A DNA stretch of 64,000 nucleotides from Arthrinium phaeospermum. Taxonomy: Eukaryota > Ascomycota > Sordariomycetes > Amphisphaeriales > Apiosporaceae. The translations under genes were made by a program, and so were the position numbers. A model generated the notes under the pieces. That model ran no database searches and had not been told where the DNA came from. It saw only the letters and a list, made by a program, of their open reading frames with translations. Shown here in pieces: positions 11,118 through 23,300 of this stretch (its first letter is position 1; each line of letters begins with the position of its first letter). The stretch covers positions 558,001 through 622,000 of the forward strand of contig QYRS01000007.1 in assembly GCA_006503535.1 (NCBI GenBank), in the 5' to 3' direction.

Positions 11118-11367
11118 CTATTTTGATTGTCCGGCCTGCTGCCCTTGGCCCTGATCCTTGGCTCCTTTCGCGGCTTGTGCGGCCCTGTCCTTGGCCATCT
11201 GTTGTCTATGCGAGAGTCAGCTATGTGATGCTCGACGACCATGCAATCATAAATGCTGGAGATTCTTGACGCACAGGAAGTCCCGGGGAAGATACGCACT
11301 CTTTGTTCTTGATATACTGGTTTTCGAGCGACTTCTCACGGTCGGCGAGGGGGTTGTTGGGGTCCAT
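11118..11367 (-). CDS. 51-residue IF1-like (ATPase-inhibitor-like) small protein
   Basis: Exons on the minus strand, 11367-11300 and 11205-11118, with an 88-nt intron (GTGCGT, CTGAC branch, CATAG) and phase 2 kept. The protein begins MDPNNPLADREKSLENQYIK and continues as a charged Ala/Lys/Gln-rich helix. The REKxxExxYI(K/R)xKE pattern resembles the core of the mitochondrial F1-ATPase inhibitor (IATP family). However, there is no mitochondrial presequence and the protein is shorter than usual IF1. It could be a cytosolic relative or an unrelated short coiled-coil protein. Neither exon is longer than 90 nt, so automated pipelines can miss it. Confidence 0.6.
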
Positions 11368-11733
11368 GGCGATTGGTATGTTGTGCTAGTGGATATGGGT
11401 TTTGCTTTTTGTTGTTATGTTGATATCTCAATCGGTCGAAGCCTGGCAATTCGTATGGGATGTTGATCTTGAAGGGGAGAGAAGCAGAGTGACAAGAGGT
11501 AGTCATGATAGAGTTGGCCACCTCTGCCAACTATCATGCCCGTGACGTCATAGGTCAAACGTCGACCCTATTAAATCCACAAGACCGAATAAAGTGGGTG
11601 ACAAGACTACACTCACTTAGACGAGCGATCTATAAAAATCATCGCTGAAGAACAGAACACAAAATCCAACACAGATTGGAATATGGCATTGCGCTATTTG
11701 TCCGGGCATCAAAACCATCGTCACCATCGCCCG
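11368..11733. other. Intergenic
   Basis: 366 bp upstream of the small protein and downstream of the orphan gene. No element recognised. Confidence 0.35.
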
Positions 11734-12651
11734 CTAGGCCTCTACCCTTAGGGCCGTGGTCGCCATTTCCAACAGATCCAATCTTCGTCTCCAATACGTG
11801 ATGATCTTGTCCATGTTTTGTTTGATCTCTGTACACTTGTTCTTCCCATCTCCATGTTTCATGGCGTCCACCAAGTCGGAATCTGTAGCCCAGCCTAACG
11901 CCACCCTGAGCTTCTCGTATGACGGCAGACCCTCCTTCTTCAAGACGGCATCCATGGCCTTGAAAGCCGGTAGCATGGGGACTGGGAGTTTGATGTTGTC
12001 CTTCTGGCACTCCTTCACCAGGAGCATGAAGAAACGGTTGAAGTTGCTAAATTGGGCGAGTGTCTGATCATAGCCAGGGGTTTCTGTTGAAAGCAGTGCC
12101 GGCTGCGTTTGCTCTTTGTAGGGGTGCGGATAATCTGGAGTCCAAAGAGTTAATTTCAGTTCTTTTGCCCGTCACGAAGTCTCTCGCGAGATCCTCAAAA
12201 TCGTCACGTGGTGTCCTCAAGATGGGCGGAATGAAACAGTCAAGGAGACTTGATATAGCTGGAAATACGCACTGGCATCGTCACACGCGGATTTGACGCC
12301 CTCCGTCAAGGCTGCCAGCCCATATGTGCCAAGGAACAGTCCTTTGACTGTATCCACAGCTCGCTGAAGCGATTCGTCGCCTATGCGACTGTTTCTGGCC
12401 ACATATATGTCTAAGACGTATTCAATCGTGTCTTGAACGTCTGACTTTGCTATGGCTTTGTTCAGAGATCATGTTAGCTCTTTCCACACCTTTTGGGATC
12501 TGGTGGATCGTATACCGATGTCTGTAGGATTTCTCATTCTGGGAACCAATGAGTCTTTCACCCATCCTGCTTCTATGCCATTATCGAGATAATTGCCAAT
12601 TTCTTGGCGGCGCTCGAAACGGACTATTTCTTCATTATGGATGCTATCCAT
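11734..12651 (-). CDS. Unrecognised 248-residue protein
   Basis: Model on the minus strand: exons 12651-12516, 12455-12273 and 12161-11734. The introns are 60 nt (GTATAC...AAAG) and 111 nt (GTGCGT...AAAAG), phase 1 at both joins. The acceptor at 12162 was chosen because the nearer AG sites lead to stops. The product is mainly helical: an acidic start (MDSIHNEEIVRFERRQEIG), a middle segment with VKGLFLGTYGLAALTEGVK, then a Trp/Pro-rich turn (LTLWTPDYPHPYKEQ) and a C-terminal helical block with KLRVALGWATDSDLVDAMK and YWRRRLDLLEMATTAL. I do not recognise a family. Donor and acceptor signals are only moderate, so exon edges may shift. It sits beside the DUF6604-like trio in an accessory-looking stretch. 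Confidence 0.5.
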
Positions 12652-13494
12652 CCTGTTGAGATTTTCGAGACTATGGCTGGCAGGAACGATATAACACAAG
12701 ATAACCTAATTGCCATTTCTACAGTAAAGAGGTCGGAGCACATTTCTGGGAACTCGCTCTGCATTATATAACTTTACAGCTCCTGGTCCTGGTGTGTACA
12801 GGACAAAGAAAAAACTGTGCTTGGTAGCTGGATCATGTTCTGGCGGGATCTACACAGCAGAAATCCCATACCATAAATTCTATGTTGGGACTTGAGAACT
12901 GGATGATTGGCATGGAATCTGGTCGCCCATATGTTTGTCCCACACTGCAACCGGAAAAGTTGAGCGAGAAGCCTCGCTTAGGCCATCGGGAATGAAGATG
13001 CCAAGTTAGGGGCAGCAACTCCCGCCCTTGCTTGTACCACCTTGAGCCTCGGACAAGCACGGAAGTGGGCTAGACCAGGGATTCGAGCGAGCTCTGTGGA
13101 ACAAGAATCAAATCAACACCGGAACAAACACTTGTACCTGGCACGTGGCAAGTGTCTGCACGGACATGCATACATTTAGCGATCGCGACTGGCCTTGGGA
13201 GTGGAAATAAGCCCCAGGCCGAATGCCAGGTACGTCAAAAGGAAGTCTGGCACACATGGCTGGCCCTCATCCAGATCTGCAAACTCGATGGACAAGGCAG
13301 GATACAGGATAGATGGCTGAGTAAGACTTAAGGTGGTCAATGTGGTATTATCAACTTATCGCAAGAGTCTTCAGTGGCATTAAGAAACATGGGTAAGTAG
13401 TCACTCGTTTTGCACCTTTTGGCTTTCGCTCTTTTCCAGCTTTACCCAAACCCACACTCTTATACGATGGAATATGTTCAGGAGCCAGCCCTCA
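12652..13494. other. Intergenic
   Basis: 843 bp. A CACGTG box lies at 13142-13147. No convincing reading frame; the frame at 13410-13700 on the plus strand overlaps a minus-strand exon and shows no family features. Confidence 0.35.
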
Positions 13495-14751
13495 TTACGA
13501 GCCGTACCTCTTCAGTTCCACCTCTTTACGAAACTTCCAACATGATGCTTCGCTTCCCACATTTTGGTAGCCCAGCACACCCTCAACAAGAGACAGTACA
13601 ATCATGGGCGAAATGCCATATTGCGCGTATGGTCTATCGACGGACAAGGTCAGGCGATCATATATCAGACCTAATCCGAACGCACATTGGTGCAGCTTGA
13701 TTTCCACGCAAGGCGGCTAGGGGGCGACGAAAGTTAGCAGTCATCCCACTTCCACGGCGATAAAACGTGAGGGGAGAGGACTCACTTTATTGTGGTTTTG
13801 CTGGTTCACCCTACACCACTTCTTGAGATAATCGTTCAACAGCTGGAGCGACGGGCTGTGGCTGCAGTGTATCTCCACTTCACTGCTGCCCCTCTCGTAG
13901 ACGACGAGATGGTACGGGGGCTTGAGGAGCAGTTCATCCGGTCGCGCCAGAGTGCTGCAGTCTGGCAGCACGTCGTATGCTGCCTTCGCTGGCGGGGCGT
14001 ATCGCGTGTTCCCGTAGCGGTCGCCCTCCCTGGCGGTCTCCACAACGGCTGCCTTTCCAGTGGCGGTGTCGAGCGACACGTCCGCCCAGTCATCTGCAGG
14101 CGCTGCGGGACGGGAGGCAAGACTCGTGGTTTGCGATGTGCCTGCGTCCTTCTTGAAGCAATTCAGAAGTTGGCCCCTGAGAACGGATTCAAGCTCCGTT
14201 AGATAGGGCATCTGCCCACGCGGCAGCGTGACCACAAAGCCAGTCCTATCTTTGGACCAAGTCAATCGTAATCCCTCAGTCTTCGAGCTTTGAACCTATA
14301 TCCAGTCATCAAACGTCAGTTCCCTAATACCATTGATATCGCATGAGTCAATCATCTCGTACTTACCTCGAGAAACAAGCACAGGAGCCCGCCGGCGCGC
14401 TCCAGCAGCGTCTCGATCCACTCCTCGTTGGCCTCCTCGTCCTGGAGCGCGGCGGCGAGCACATCGCAAAGCACCCGCACGCACTGCGCCACTGCCGGCA
14501 CGAGGGCCTGCTTGTCCGGGTAGGCGTCGTCGAGCGCCGCGACCAGGAGCGGCCACTCGGGCTCGACGGCGACGTCAAGGCCCAGGATCTCGCGTAGCTT
14601 CTTCAGGGACTGGCGGACGGGCGCATCTTCGCTGGACCAGCTGTCGCGGATGCCGACACGGACCTTGAGGGGTCTTTGGGGCGGGATCAGAAAGGCATGT
14701 CAGTTAGCAGTAATAGTGTCGAGGCGCCTGGATGACTTACAGGTCAGACAT
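13495..14751 (-). CDS. Conserved-looking 349-residue protein of unknown function
   Basis: Four exons on the minus strand: 14751-14741 (only 11 nt, MSDL), 14673-14367, 14295-13786 and 13716-13495. Introns are 67, 71 and 69 nt with GTAAGT/GTGAGT donors and phase kept throughout. The N-terminal 100 residues are helical and GC-rich in codon use (LKVRVGIRDSWSSEDAP, then repeated Leu/Ala helices with a Trp). A central part contains WSKDRTGFVVTLPRG and an Ala/Asp linker. The C-terminal part is beta-like (PYHLVVYERGSSEVEIHC, then VEIKLHQCAFGLGLIYDR). No catalytic motif or membrane segment is apparent. I do not recognise the family. The consistent phase across three introns makes the gene itself credible. 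Confidence 0.7.
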
Positions 14752-15593
14752 GGTTGTAGGAGTTGCTGCGAATGTGGACTCTTCAATTACTGCCTAAAAG
14801 AAAGCAACACTCTTTCAAGGAGTGATACGTAGATAGCAAAGATGATGACTCCAGTCAGGTTCAATTGTCATGACTTGGTCTTCAAAAGGGGTAACCCACG
14901 TGTTCGCGATGGCTGCCTGCTTTCCCCCTCATCCCCTCGCACCCCCCAACCTGCGCTGTAGGCTCCAGAATCTAGAACGAATGAGGCGCTGCATCGAGGC
15001 AGGGTCCTAATGACACCGGATGGCCGTATCTGTCCCAAGAAACCCCGTAGCGGCTGTTATTCCGCGCTTATAAGATAAGTGGCTTCGCCAAGCCCAGCTG
15101 AAGTCAACCCCAACTGACTAGCCAATTTGACAGCACCACCCAGCCAATCCTGTCAATGAGCGAGGCGCATCCAGTTTCCAAAAGACCCTTATGGCGGGTT
15201 CGACTACATTTAGACTATTGGGGGCCCACAGGAATTAAGCGAACTCCCCCAGTTTAGTAGTCTGCTCTAGCTGTATCTGTAGGGCTGCCTAAGCGGCTGA
15301 CCTGACCCCTGGAAGAGGCGTTGCATGTTGGCGATGCCAGTCCATCATGGCACGATTCTAGAGATCCAACAGTGCTCCTGGCCTTGAATCCAAAGGGGAA
15401 GGGAAAGGCATGGGATTGACCCCGCGTGCTCGACGTACTTGTGAGCCGTTTGGCTATATAAGATAGGTCATAGTCTCTTACCTTTGACACGTCTTCGTCA
15501 TACCACTTGGCACAGAAGTATACGGCCTTGAGTCTCTATTGCACCTCTCTCAACAACTCTTCAGTCTTTAATCCTGATTCATACTCTCCCAAC
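14752..15593. promoter_or_regulatory. Divergent intergenic region with TATA box
   Basis: 842 bp between two divergently transcribed genes. TATATAAG at 15455-15462, about 130 bp before the ATG at 15594, is a good TATA box for the plus-strand gene. CACGTG occurs near 14898. Confidence 0.5.
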
Positions 15594-16742
15594 ATGTCGG
15601 AACGTCTACCTCCCGTCGAAAAGCTTCCTTTGGCTCTTCGTAAGAACTGTGCGTCTAAATACACATCTTCGTATCTGGAGTCGAAACACTGATTTGTTAT
15701 AGTGCGCGACGAGTGGGACAACAAGAAAGCCCAGTATGAGAAGGAGCTTTCCGATATCCTGACAGTGCCATGGACCATGGAAGTGAACCCCAACCAGGTA
15801 TATGCGTATGCCACTGAAGGCTACGCCAAGGAGTCCCTGGGCGACTGCATCGCAGCGTAAGTGTCCATCATGCGTCCCTCTTGATCTGCCTCGGGCCATA
15901 TTTCTTACATTACCTGTGGCCCCTGCCGTCAAGATACTTCAAGGGCGCCATCTGGCAGCTCAAGAACTACGAGAGCAACTACGGCGAGGACGGGCTCAAG
16001 GAGCTCAACGACATCTGCCACGCACACATTCTGACGTTGGACGTGGACGACGCCAAGCGCTTCACGTACGGCGGCGTCGACGTGGACGAGCGCGGGGCCC
16101 TGCGCCTGCTGTTCGCGCCGGCCAACCTGGGCTGCAACATCGACTACTGCATGGAGCGCGACACACTGCTCAAGGCGCTGAACAACGCGCCCGCGGCGCC
16201 GGGCGCGAGCGGCGGCGACGGCGCGGTCAGCTTCGCGGCCCGCACGGGCATCCGCCAGGACTACGACCCCAAGATCGAGGCGATCCGCAGCAAGGTCGCG
16301 GAGCTGCTGGCGTGGCCCGAGATCAAGCTGGAGCCCAACTGGGAGCAGGTGTTCGCCGCGCTCAAGACCGAGAGCCAGGTCAAGAAGACGGAGCTGCGCG
16401 AGGACTGGCAGGCGTACATGGGCTCCATGGCCATCTCGTACTTTGAGGGCCTGGTGAGCCAGCTCCAGTGGCAGAAGTTCGAGGACGACGACCTGCTGCA
16501 GGAGGGGTTCCGCGACGTCATCACGAGCGGCGAGATCAAGTTCCGCATCGTCGAGAAGCTGAAGGAGGACTCGTACAGCGAGTGCGAGATTGAGGATGGG
16601 GTCTTGTATCTCCAGGTAAGTGATCTTCTGACTTTCCCGGTGATGGGCTGCGGATATACTAACTTGGTGCACACAGTCTACTGCGAAGACATGGGGAACG
16701 AATACGTCCTACACGGCGCAGAAGCTGGTTGATAAGCTGTAA
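15594..16742 (+). CDS. Conserved-looking 318-residue protein of unknown function
   Basis: Four exons: 15594-15648, 15703-15856, 15934-16615 and 16677-16742, with introns of 54, 77 and 61 nt and phase consistent. The protein is soluble and acidic. Visible stretches are LRDEWDNKKAQYEKELSD, a Tyr-rich segment (NQVYAYATEGYAKESLG), FKGAIWQLKNYESNYGEDG, and a C-terminal charged helix around FRIVEKLKEDSYSECEIED. There are no membrane segments or known catalytic motifs. Third-position GC is high in exon 3, which creates long but meaningless frames on the opposite strand. A TATA box at 15455 and a pyrimidine-rich leader precede it. Family not recognised. Confidence 0.8.
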
Positions 16743-17216
16743 GCATTTTTGGTGAACAGTTCAATAGCAGCAATGTGCTAGAATTAATAATGAATTATCC
16801 TTCGCTGTGGTATTATCAAAATCACGAATGGACTGGTGTCTCCTCTCACATCATGTATTGAAAGCTTGGTTCCTGTGTTGAACAAGTCCAAGTCCTCAGT
16901 GCACGATCACAGTGCCCTGACGCGCAGGTGGTGTCACCGGTAGACCGATGCAGGGTATGGGTGTTACAGTGAGACACTTGAATGCATTGAGGCAGCCAAA
17001 TGAGGGGACAGTGCAATTAGACAGTGTAAAGACCGCGTCACTATGCGGCTGAGTGATTTACACTGTAGCGTCGTCATAGCCGTTGCTTCGCGCCGCCCTT
17101 CGCTTCTGCCTTCACATGCGAATAGCGTCAACAGTCCTCAACCCGCTTCTATCCCCACCTATGCATTTGACCACCAACATTCCCATCTGTACAGTCTTTG
17201 CTATTTTCGCCTAGAC
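16743..17216. other. Intergenic
   Basis: 474 bp between two plus-strand genes. No element recognised. Confidence 0.35.
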
Positions 17217-18222
17217 ATGTCCTCTTCAGTATCGCAAGGCCATAGGCCTAACAGTCATCTACACCATGTTCTTCGGCCGATCGAAAGACCTGTCAATTAT
17301 GTGACGAGAGCGCTGGTCGCGGCATCGTACCCTCTGCGAGGCATCTACTACTTCCTGCGGCATCCCGCCTACTACCCGCTCTTCATCAGCCGACTGCTAC
17401 CGCTGTCGCTTATATCGCTCTTGGTGTACACGATACTATTCACCTTCGCATTCTTGCCACAGTTTGCGTTTCTCGCCATCTTCCATGGCCGCGCCGCATG
17501 GTTTAACGCCGTGGTGCTGACGTTGGGAGAAGGTCTGGTGATTATCCAGGGCTTGTTCGAGGGATTCTTCGTGGATGAATGTCGCGTAGATGTTTTCGAT
17601 GTACGTATACTATATCCCGTTCCTTGCTTGGTTCTCACTTGCGCTTCTTGTGTCAGGTAGCTAACTGAGCCATCAACAGGCAACACTCATTGACAAAGGT
17701 CTCGCTGACCTCGTCGCGCCCCATCGCATTCTGTTTCCCGATGCCCCGAACTCGGTCAAGATGCTGGGAAAGCCTAGCACGGCCGCCGTGTACCAGCCGT
17801 GGAGTCTGATCCAAATCATCGAGCTGATCGTCTTCCTGCCGCTCAATTTGATCCCCTACGTCGGCACGCCTGCCTTCATCATCATCACGGGTGCGAGGCT
17901 GGGAACCTTTGCGCATTATCGGTGGTTCGCCTTGCGCGGCCTGAACAAGAAGGAGAGCAAGCACGAGGTCAAAAGGAGGATGTGGGAGTACACTTGGTTC
18001 GGCACCATCGCCATGGTGTTGCAGCTCGTGCCTATACTGTCGTTCTTCTTCCTGCTCACGTCGACCACGGGCGCTGCTCTGTGGACTGCGAAGCTGGAGG
18101 AGGCGCAGAGGCGGCCGCCGGTGGGCATGCCCATCGCGAACCAAGAGGCTGAGCCCACAGCTGGGGATGAGCAGCATCCGGATGCGCCTCCCCCTCCGTA
18201 CCAAGATAATCCTCCTGTCTAA
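17217..18222 (+). CDS. EI24/RRT8-like integral membrane protein
   Basis: Exons 17217-17600 and 17680-18222 encode 308 residues; the 79-nt intron is phase 0. The ATG at MSSSVSQG was chosen over an earlier in-frame ATG at 17043 because the upstream stretch is low in coding character. The layout matches fungal EI24-domain proteins related to yeast Rrt8/Lds1/Lds2: a hydrophobic pair (LPLSLISLLVYTILFTFAF and a second segment), a loop with FFVDECRVDVFD, a long amphipathic segment (IELIVFLPLNLIPYVGTPAF), another membrane helix near FGTIAMVLQLVPILSFFFLL, and a Pro-rich tail ending PPPPYQDNPPV. The tail holds a PPxY motif that may recruit a WW-domain (Rsp5-type) ubiquitin ligase. Yeast relatives locate to lipid droplets and act in spore-wall formation. 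Assignment by pattern. Confidence 0.8.
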
Positions 18223-20363
18223 GCGAGGATTGGTTATAGACCCCATAGACAGACATACAACGTCCACGAGTCATCGCAAATCTACTTCATTTTTAGTTTG
18301 ACTTTGTATGTTGGTCGCGTAAGGGTGATGATCTAAGATGCGTTTCAACATAAACACGAAAACTTACTACACGCCGCCAGCCTGTGTCTCCTCCTTTCAT
18401 GAATGGTACCCGAGTTCACATCATTTGTATTGCCTGGTGGTGTATCTCTACACTTCGTATGTAACTCGATGGTGATGAGCGATATCACGGGCCTGTCCAC
18501 GCGAGTACGGCTTTGGAAATCTGTCTGGCGATGACTCCGGAATACCATTTTTCTTTTCTTCAGCTGTTAAAGGGGATGCTACACCCAGCCCTGTCAGCAA
18601 CCACCTCCGTTCAGTCACAAAGTCGTAGATCTCGACACGCAGCACTGGATATCAGCTTGATTCGTGTATCTTGCCTAACTCAAGTACATATAGGTAGACG
18701 GTGCATAGATCCTGTCCGCGTCGGACATCGCAGCCTGCAAACACCAGCATTGCACATATTGGCAATACGGGACGTGGGGGTCTTAGGCCTCACCTCAGCA
18801 AAGCCTGCGGTTGGGACATATTGCATCCATTATATTGTAGGGCATGATGACCATGGTTTCGGCTATGGGTGTGATATGCCGCAGCGCTGGGCATAGATGA
18901 TTTGCCCCCAACATGTAAATAACAGCTGAATCGAACTCTTGATTCCCCAACTCACTTTGTTTCCGAGCTCTTCGAGTCCGCTCAGGGAAAGGCTGCTTGT
19001 GGATATCCTCAAATTTAGTCCCTTCGGACGAAGCTCAATAGATGTCAAATACGAAGTTTCAGTTTCCTTGCTTGACGTATGGCCAATGTGCGTTTCAATC
19101 ACTGATTCATATTCGCGGATGCTACAATCATAGAATGCACTCCTAATTGAAGGTACACACACCAAAAGCCACACCCAAAAACGACAATAGGGGCTGGGAA
19201 CGATTTCTCGTGTAAATTGGTCAACGAACAACGAGGACCAAAACTTGCAGCTACTGAATACTCGTCGATAGGAGATGATGACGGGACCTGTCACATCAAT
19301 TGATACATTTACTTGGATACCACTCCGCTGCTCACGGCTCTATACTTTGAACATTGATGTGTTACGTCGATGACTGGATCCTAAGACTGCGATAAGGCTC
19401 TAGCTCAACACTGCAGCGCGACTTCCCCAGCATCCACATTGTGCAAACCTGGGTACCGAGGGGTGCATGCTACATTTCACTTCATATCACCGGGTACGAT
19501 TTGTCAATCGTAAATGCGAGCTCAGGTGCTCTGATGCCAGCCCCCTGACTTGGGTTGGGATTCGATTCTAGAAGGGAACATGACTTCAACCAGAGGTAGG
19601 GTCGATCAAAAAGACGAATGCATTGTGGGAGCTATTTGCTCATGTCAAATCAGCACCACAAGTGCACGCAAGACCTACCTGCATGTGCCGGTGCTGCCTA
19701 ACTGCCCAAGACCAGACTTGTACATCAAGTGTGTTGTTGAACTCAACATTTGCACAAGTTCCAATATGAAACGATAGTGTCGAGCACACACCACACTCAA
19801 CGCGGTCGCTGCCTCCTGCAAAAGGGGAGAGGGAGCTGCCTCCAAGATTGGCGTGGACTTCGACCGGCAAACGGCTGGACCTGTTTGGTTGCGGTTTGTA
19901 ATGGAAACTTCCAGGTCCTCCAAAGTCTGCCTTTGGGACATAGTCTTGGGGAAGGAGCAGCTGCAATTGCTGGCTGCTGGCTCCAGACTAGCCACATGGT
20001 CTAGCGATGTAAACGGAGGCAGGAACGTCCTCAATGGCAAACTCTGCAGCCCGATCAAGAGAATAGAGGAAAGAGGGAAGGGGCATGCTAGGCAACCAGT
20101 CTTTTCGGCCGTGTCAGAGATTTCAAACATGTCCATCTCTCAAGTCTTCCACAGAAGTTGACCACACAGATCTTCTTCCCTCAGACTTCTCCCAAACTTC
20201 TCCCATCCATCTCTCCTCTCTACATCTCCCCCATTCTCGACACCAGGTTCCAACCATCGTCACTCGTTATCGTCACTCGTTTCTGACATCTATCTCCGTC
20301 ACCATACCATACACACTTCTCAAGTAAGATAGACACCAGGGTACGCTCACACACACACTCACA
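18223..20363. promoter_or_regulatory. Long intergenic region upstream of the surface-protein gene
   Basis: 2.1 kb. Reading frames of about 140-150 codons on the minus strand (18863-19294 and 19675-20136) have no recognisable motif or consistent codon bias, so I treat them as chance. A strong pyrimidine-rich tract (about 20165-20300) just before the ATG at 20364 is a typical fungal core promoter or leader of a highly expressed gene. Confidence 0.4.
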
Positions 20364-23300
20364 ATGCGGCACCCTGCCCTTCCGGGCATCTTTGCTGCCT
20401 TACTTGGGTCAGCTTCGGCTCAACAGTATGGCGGCGGAGGTGGAACTGGCATCAACCCATCCTCTGTTCCAAACTCTGGCCCTGGAGGTGCTGGAGGTTC
20501 TGGCTCTGGAGGTCCTGGCGGATCTGGATCTGGATCTGGAGGTCCTGGCGGCTCTGGCATCGGCACCTGCCCTCTTCCTGAGCCCACTACTGTCTTCGTC
20601 ACCATCACCACAGCTGTAGTTCTTCCACCTGCCACTACTGTTACAGTCACTGAGCCCTACCCTCCTTTCGACTACACTCCTGGCGTATCTGCTCCCGGAC
20701 CTCAATGGCCCTCTGGTTTGCCTCCTGCTGGATCCCTCACTGTTCCCTGTGCCACTGGTCCCAACGGCGAGCCTATTCCATCTATCCCTGGCCTTGTCAC
20801 TGTGACCTACCCAGGCCCTCCTGGTGGCTCTCCTGGCGTAGGCACTTTCTCACTTGTCACGGTTCCTCCTACAGGCCAGAGTGGCTATCCAGGTGGCCCT
20901 TTTGGTGTCTCTTCTTCCCCAGGCGGACCTGGAGGTCAAGGCATGAGTAGCGTTCCAGGCTGGGGCTCTTTCGGCTGGCCACCTGAACCTACAGTTACCG
21001 TTACTGCTTCTGAGGGTACAGCTACCGGACCATGGGAAACATATAGTTACGGTGCGACATATCCATACCCAGAACCCACACTCACTCTGTCATACAACCC
21101 TCCTCCTGGTGGCAATGGTGGTGGTGGTCAGGGTGGCTCTTCCTATCTCCCCCCTGTCACTGTCACTGCTCCTGAAGGCTCTCCAGGCGGCCAAGGTGGA
21201 TCAGGCTTCCCAACTGATACTGCCACTAACCCATACGCCCTACCAACCGTCACCCTGACAGTGCCTGAAGGTGGAACAGGCGGCTCGAGTGTTCCTGGTG
21301 GCCCTGAAGGAACAGGCGGCACGTATCCATTCCCTGAGCCTACATTGACTTTGTCCTACAATCCTCCTGGTGGTGGCAGCCCTGGCAGCTACGGCGGACA
21401 AGGTTGGACCTCTATCCCCGAAGGCGGCAACGGGCCCTCCAGCCCTTTCCCAGAAGTCACCATTACTGTACCTCCCAACGGTCAACCCTCTGCCACTCCT
21501 GGAGGTCCTGGTGGCGACGGGTGGAGCAGCACACCTGGTGGCGGATGGGGCCCCTCCATTCCCTTCCCAGAAGTCACCATCACTGCACCACCATATGGTC
21601 AAGGCTCTGCCCCTCCTGGAGGTCCCGGAGGTCAAGGATGGACCAGCACACCTGGTGGCGGATGGAGCCCTTCCAACTCTTTTTCAGAAGTCACCATTAC
21701 TGTGCCACCAAACGGCCAAGGTTCTGCACCTCCTGGAGAACCTGGAGGTCAAGGATGGAGCAGCACGCCTGATGGTGGGTTCGGTCCTTCCAATTCTCTG
21801 CCAGAAATCACCATCACTCTTCCTGATACCACTCTTACTTTTCAGTACACGATCCCCAATGAACCTGGCAGTGGTGAAACCAGCAGCATCCCTCAAGGCG
21901 GTTACGGCGGCGTCCCTCCAACCCCAACAGTCATTGTCTCTACCATTGGTGTCACACCCAGTGGGGGGAGCCCAGGTGGCCCAGGCGGCTCTGGCGGTTC
22001 TGGAGGTTCCGGGGGCTCTGGAGGTCCTGGGGGTCCAGGGGGGTCAGCTAGCGAGACTTTCTCTGGCGGCTACGGCTGGCCAAGCGCAAGTAACGGCGGA
22101 CCTGGAAGTCAAGGAAGTGTGCCGTCAACTCTCACTATTACCTTGCCCAACACTGAAGATCAAGGATATCCGACCACCCCAGCCTTGGTATCTCCAATCG
22201 TGTCTACCTTGTCTGGCACAATCACTGTTACTGTTCCCAGTATTCCTTGGGGTCCAGTCGGTATGTTTATGAGCCTGCCCAACCGTGTGCTCCGACGATG
22301 CTAACATTCAGCTACAGCAACACCGCCTGGGCTTGGCTCTGCCACCTTCTCGACGCCATGCCCTGAAGAAATGACAACACCTGGTGTCCCTGGGGTCGTC
22401 ACCATCACGGCGGGTTCATCGACTCCCAGTGAAGTGACTATCTGGCCACTACCAACCACAGAAACAACACCCAGTGTCGTGACCATTTGGCCAGTCTCAA
22501 CAGAGGAGACCCCTAGCCTCATAACGATCTGGCCTAGTCTTGAAACCATTTGGCCAAGCAACACTGTTGGCACGCAGCCTTCGGGTCAAGGATCGCCCAA
22601 CACTTCCTGCCCTGAAGATGAGGCAACTGCTGCTGATCCTGAGGGAGCAACTTCCACATCCACTCTTGCAACAACCTCCACATCGACCCTCGCATCTTCC
22701 ACATCTACCCTCGTACTGTCTTCAACATCGACTTCAACAAGCCAGGCGTCTGATGCTGGCGCTGTAGGGGCAACTTCGACATCAAGTCTGCTCTCTTCGG
22801 TCCCTACAAGTGGATGGAATGCAACGATTGTGACAGATCTCTCATCTGGTACTTCATCAGCTTTGACATCGTCTGTTACAACCACTTCGCTTCCATTGAC
22901 ATCAACAGACTCGTCCACGTCCACAGTCTTGTCATCGTCCAGCGCTTCAGTTACCAGTAGCTCGACAATCAGTTCCTCTACGAGCTTGTCCACTACTTCA
23001 GAATCGTCGCTGTCCTCTTCGTCGGTGGTTTCTTCAGACTCGTCAAGCATCCCGGCGACTACTACAAGCTTGACACAGTCATCTCAATCCACTTCGACCT
23101 CGCCCAGCTCTCAAGCACCATTCACCAACTCGTCAACTGTTGCAACACAGTCATCGAGCACGTCGTCAGCAATGAACTTGACCACGGCATCTGCTCCAAC
23201 GCCTTCGCTGGGCTTGACCCAGATGGCCCTTCAGACTCCAAATCCCACTGCCAGTTTGACTATGGCCACAGTCCCGAGTCCAGTGGTCATTCCTGCTCAG

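Noticed and set aside
12261..12274. 14-base segment GTGCGTATTTCCAG as an intron in the orphan gene
   Set aside because: It would restore a frame but 14 nt is far below the minimum intron size; a 111-nt intron with the same donor gives a consistent frame.
15929..16672. 247-codon minus-strand frame
   Set aside because: Shadow of exon 3 of the unknown gene at 15594-16742, same GC-skew reason.
18863..19294. 143-codon minus-strand frame in the long gap
   Set aside because: No motifs, no codon bias, no splice partners; typical of chance in a 2-kb gap.
19675..20136. 153-codon minus-strand frame upstream of the surface-protein gene
   Set aside because: Overlaps the probable promoter of a strong plus-strand gene and has low-complexity composition only.
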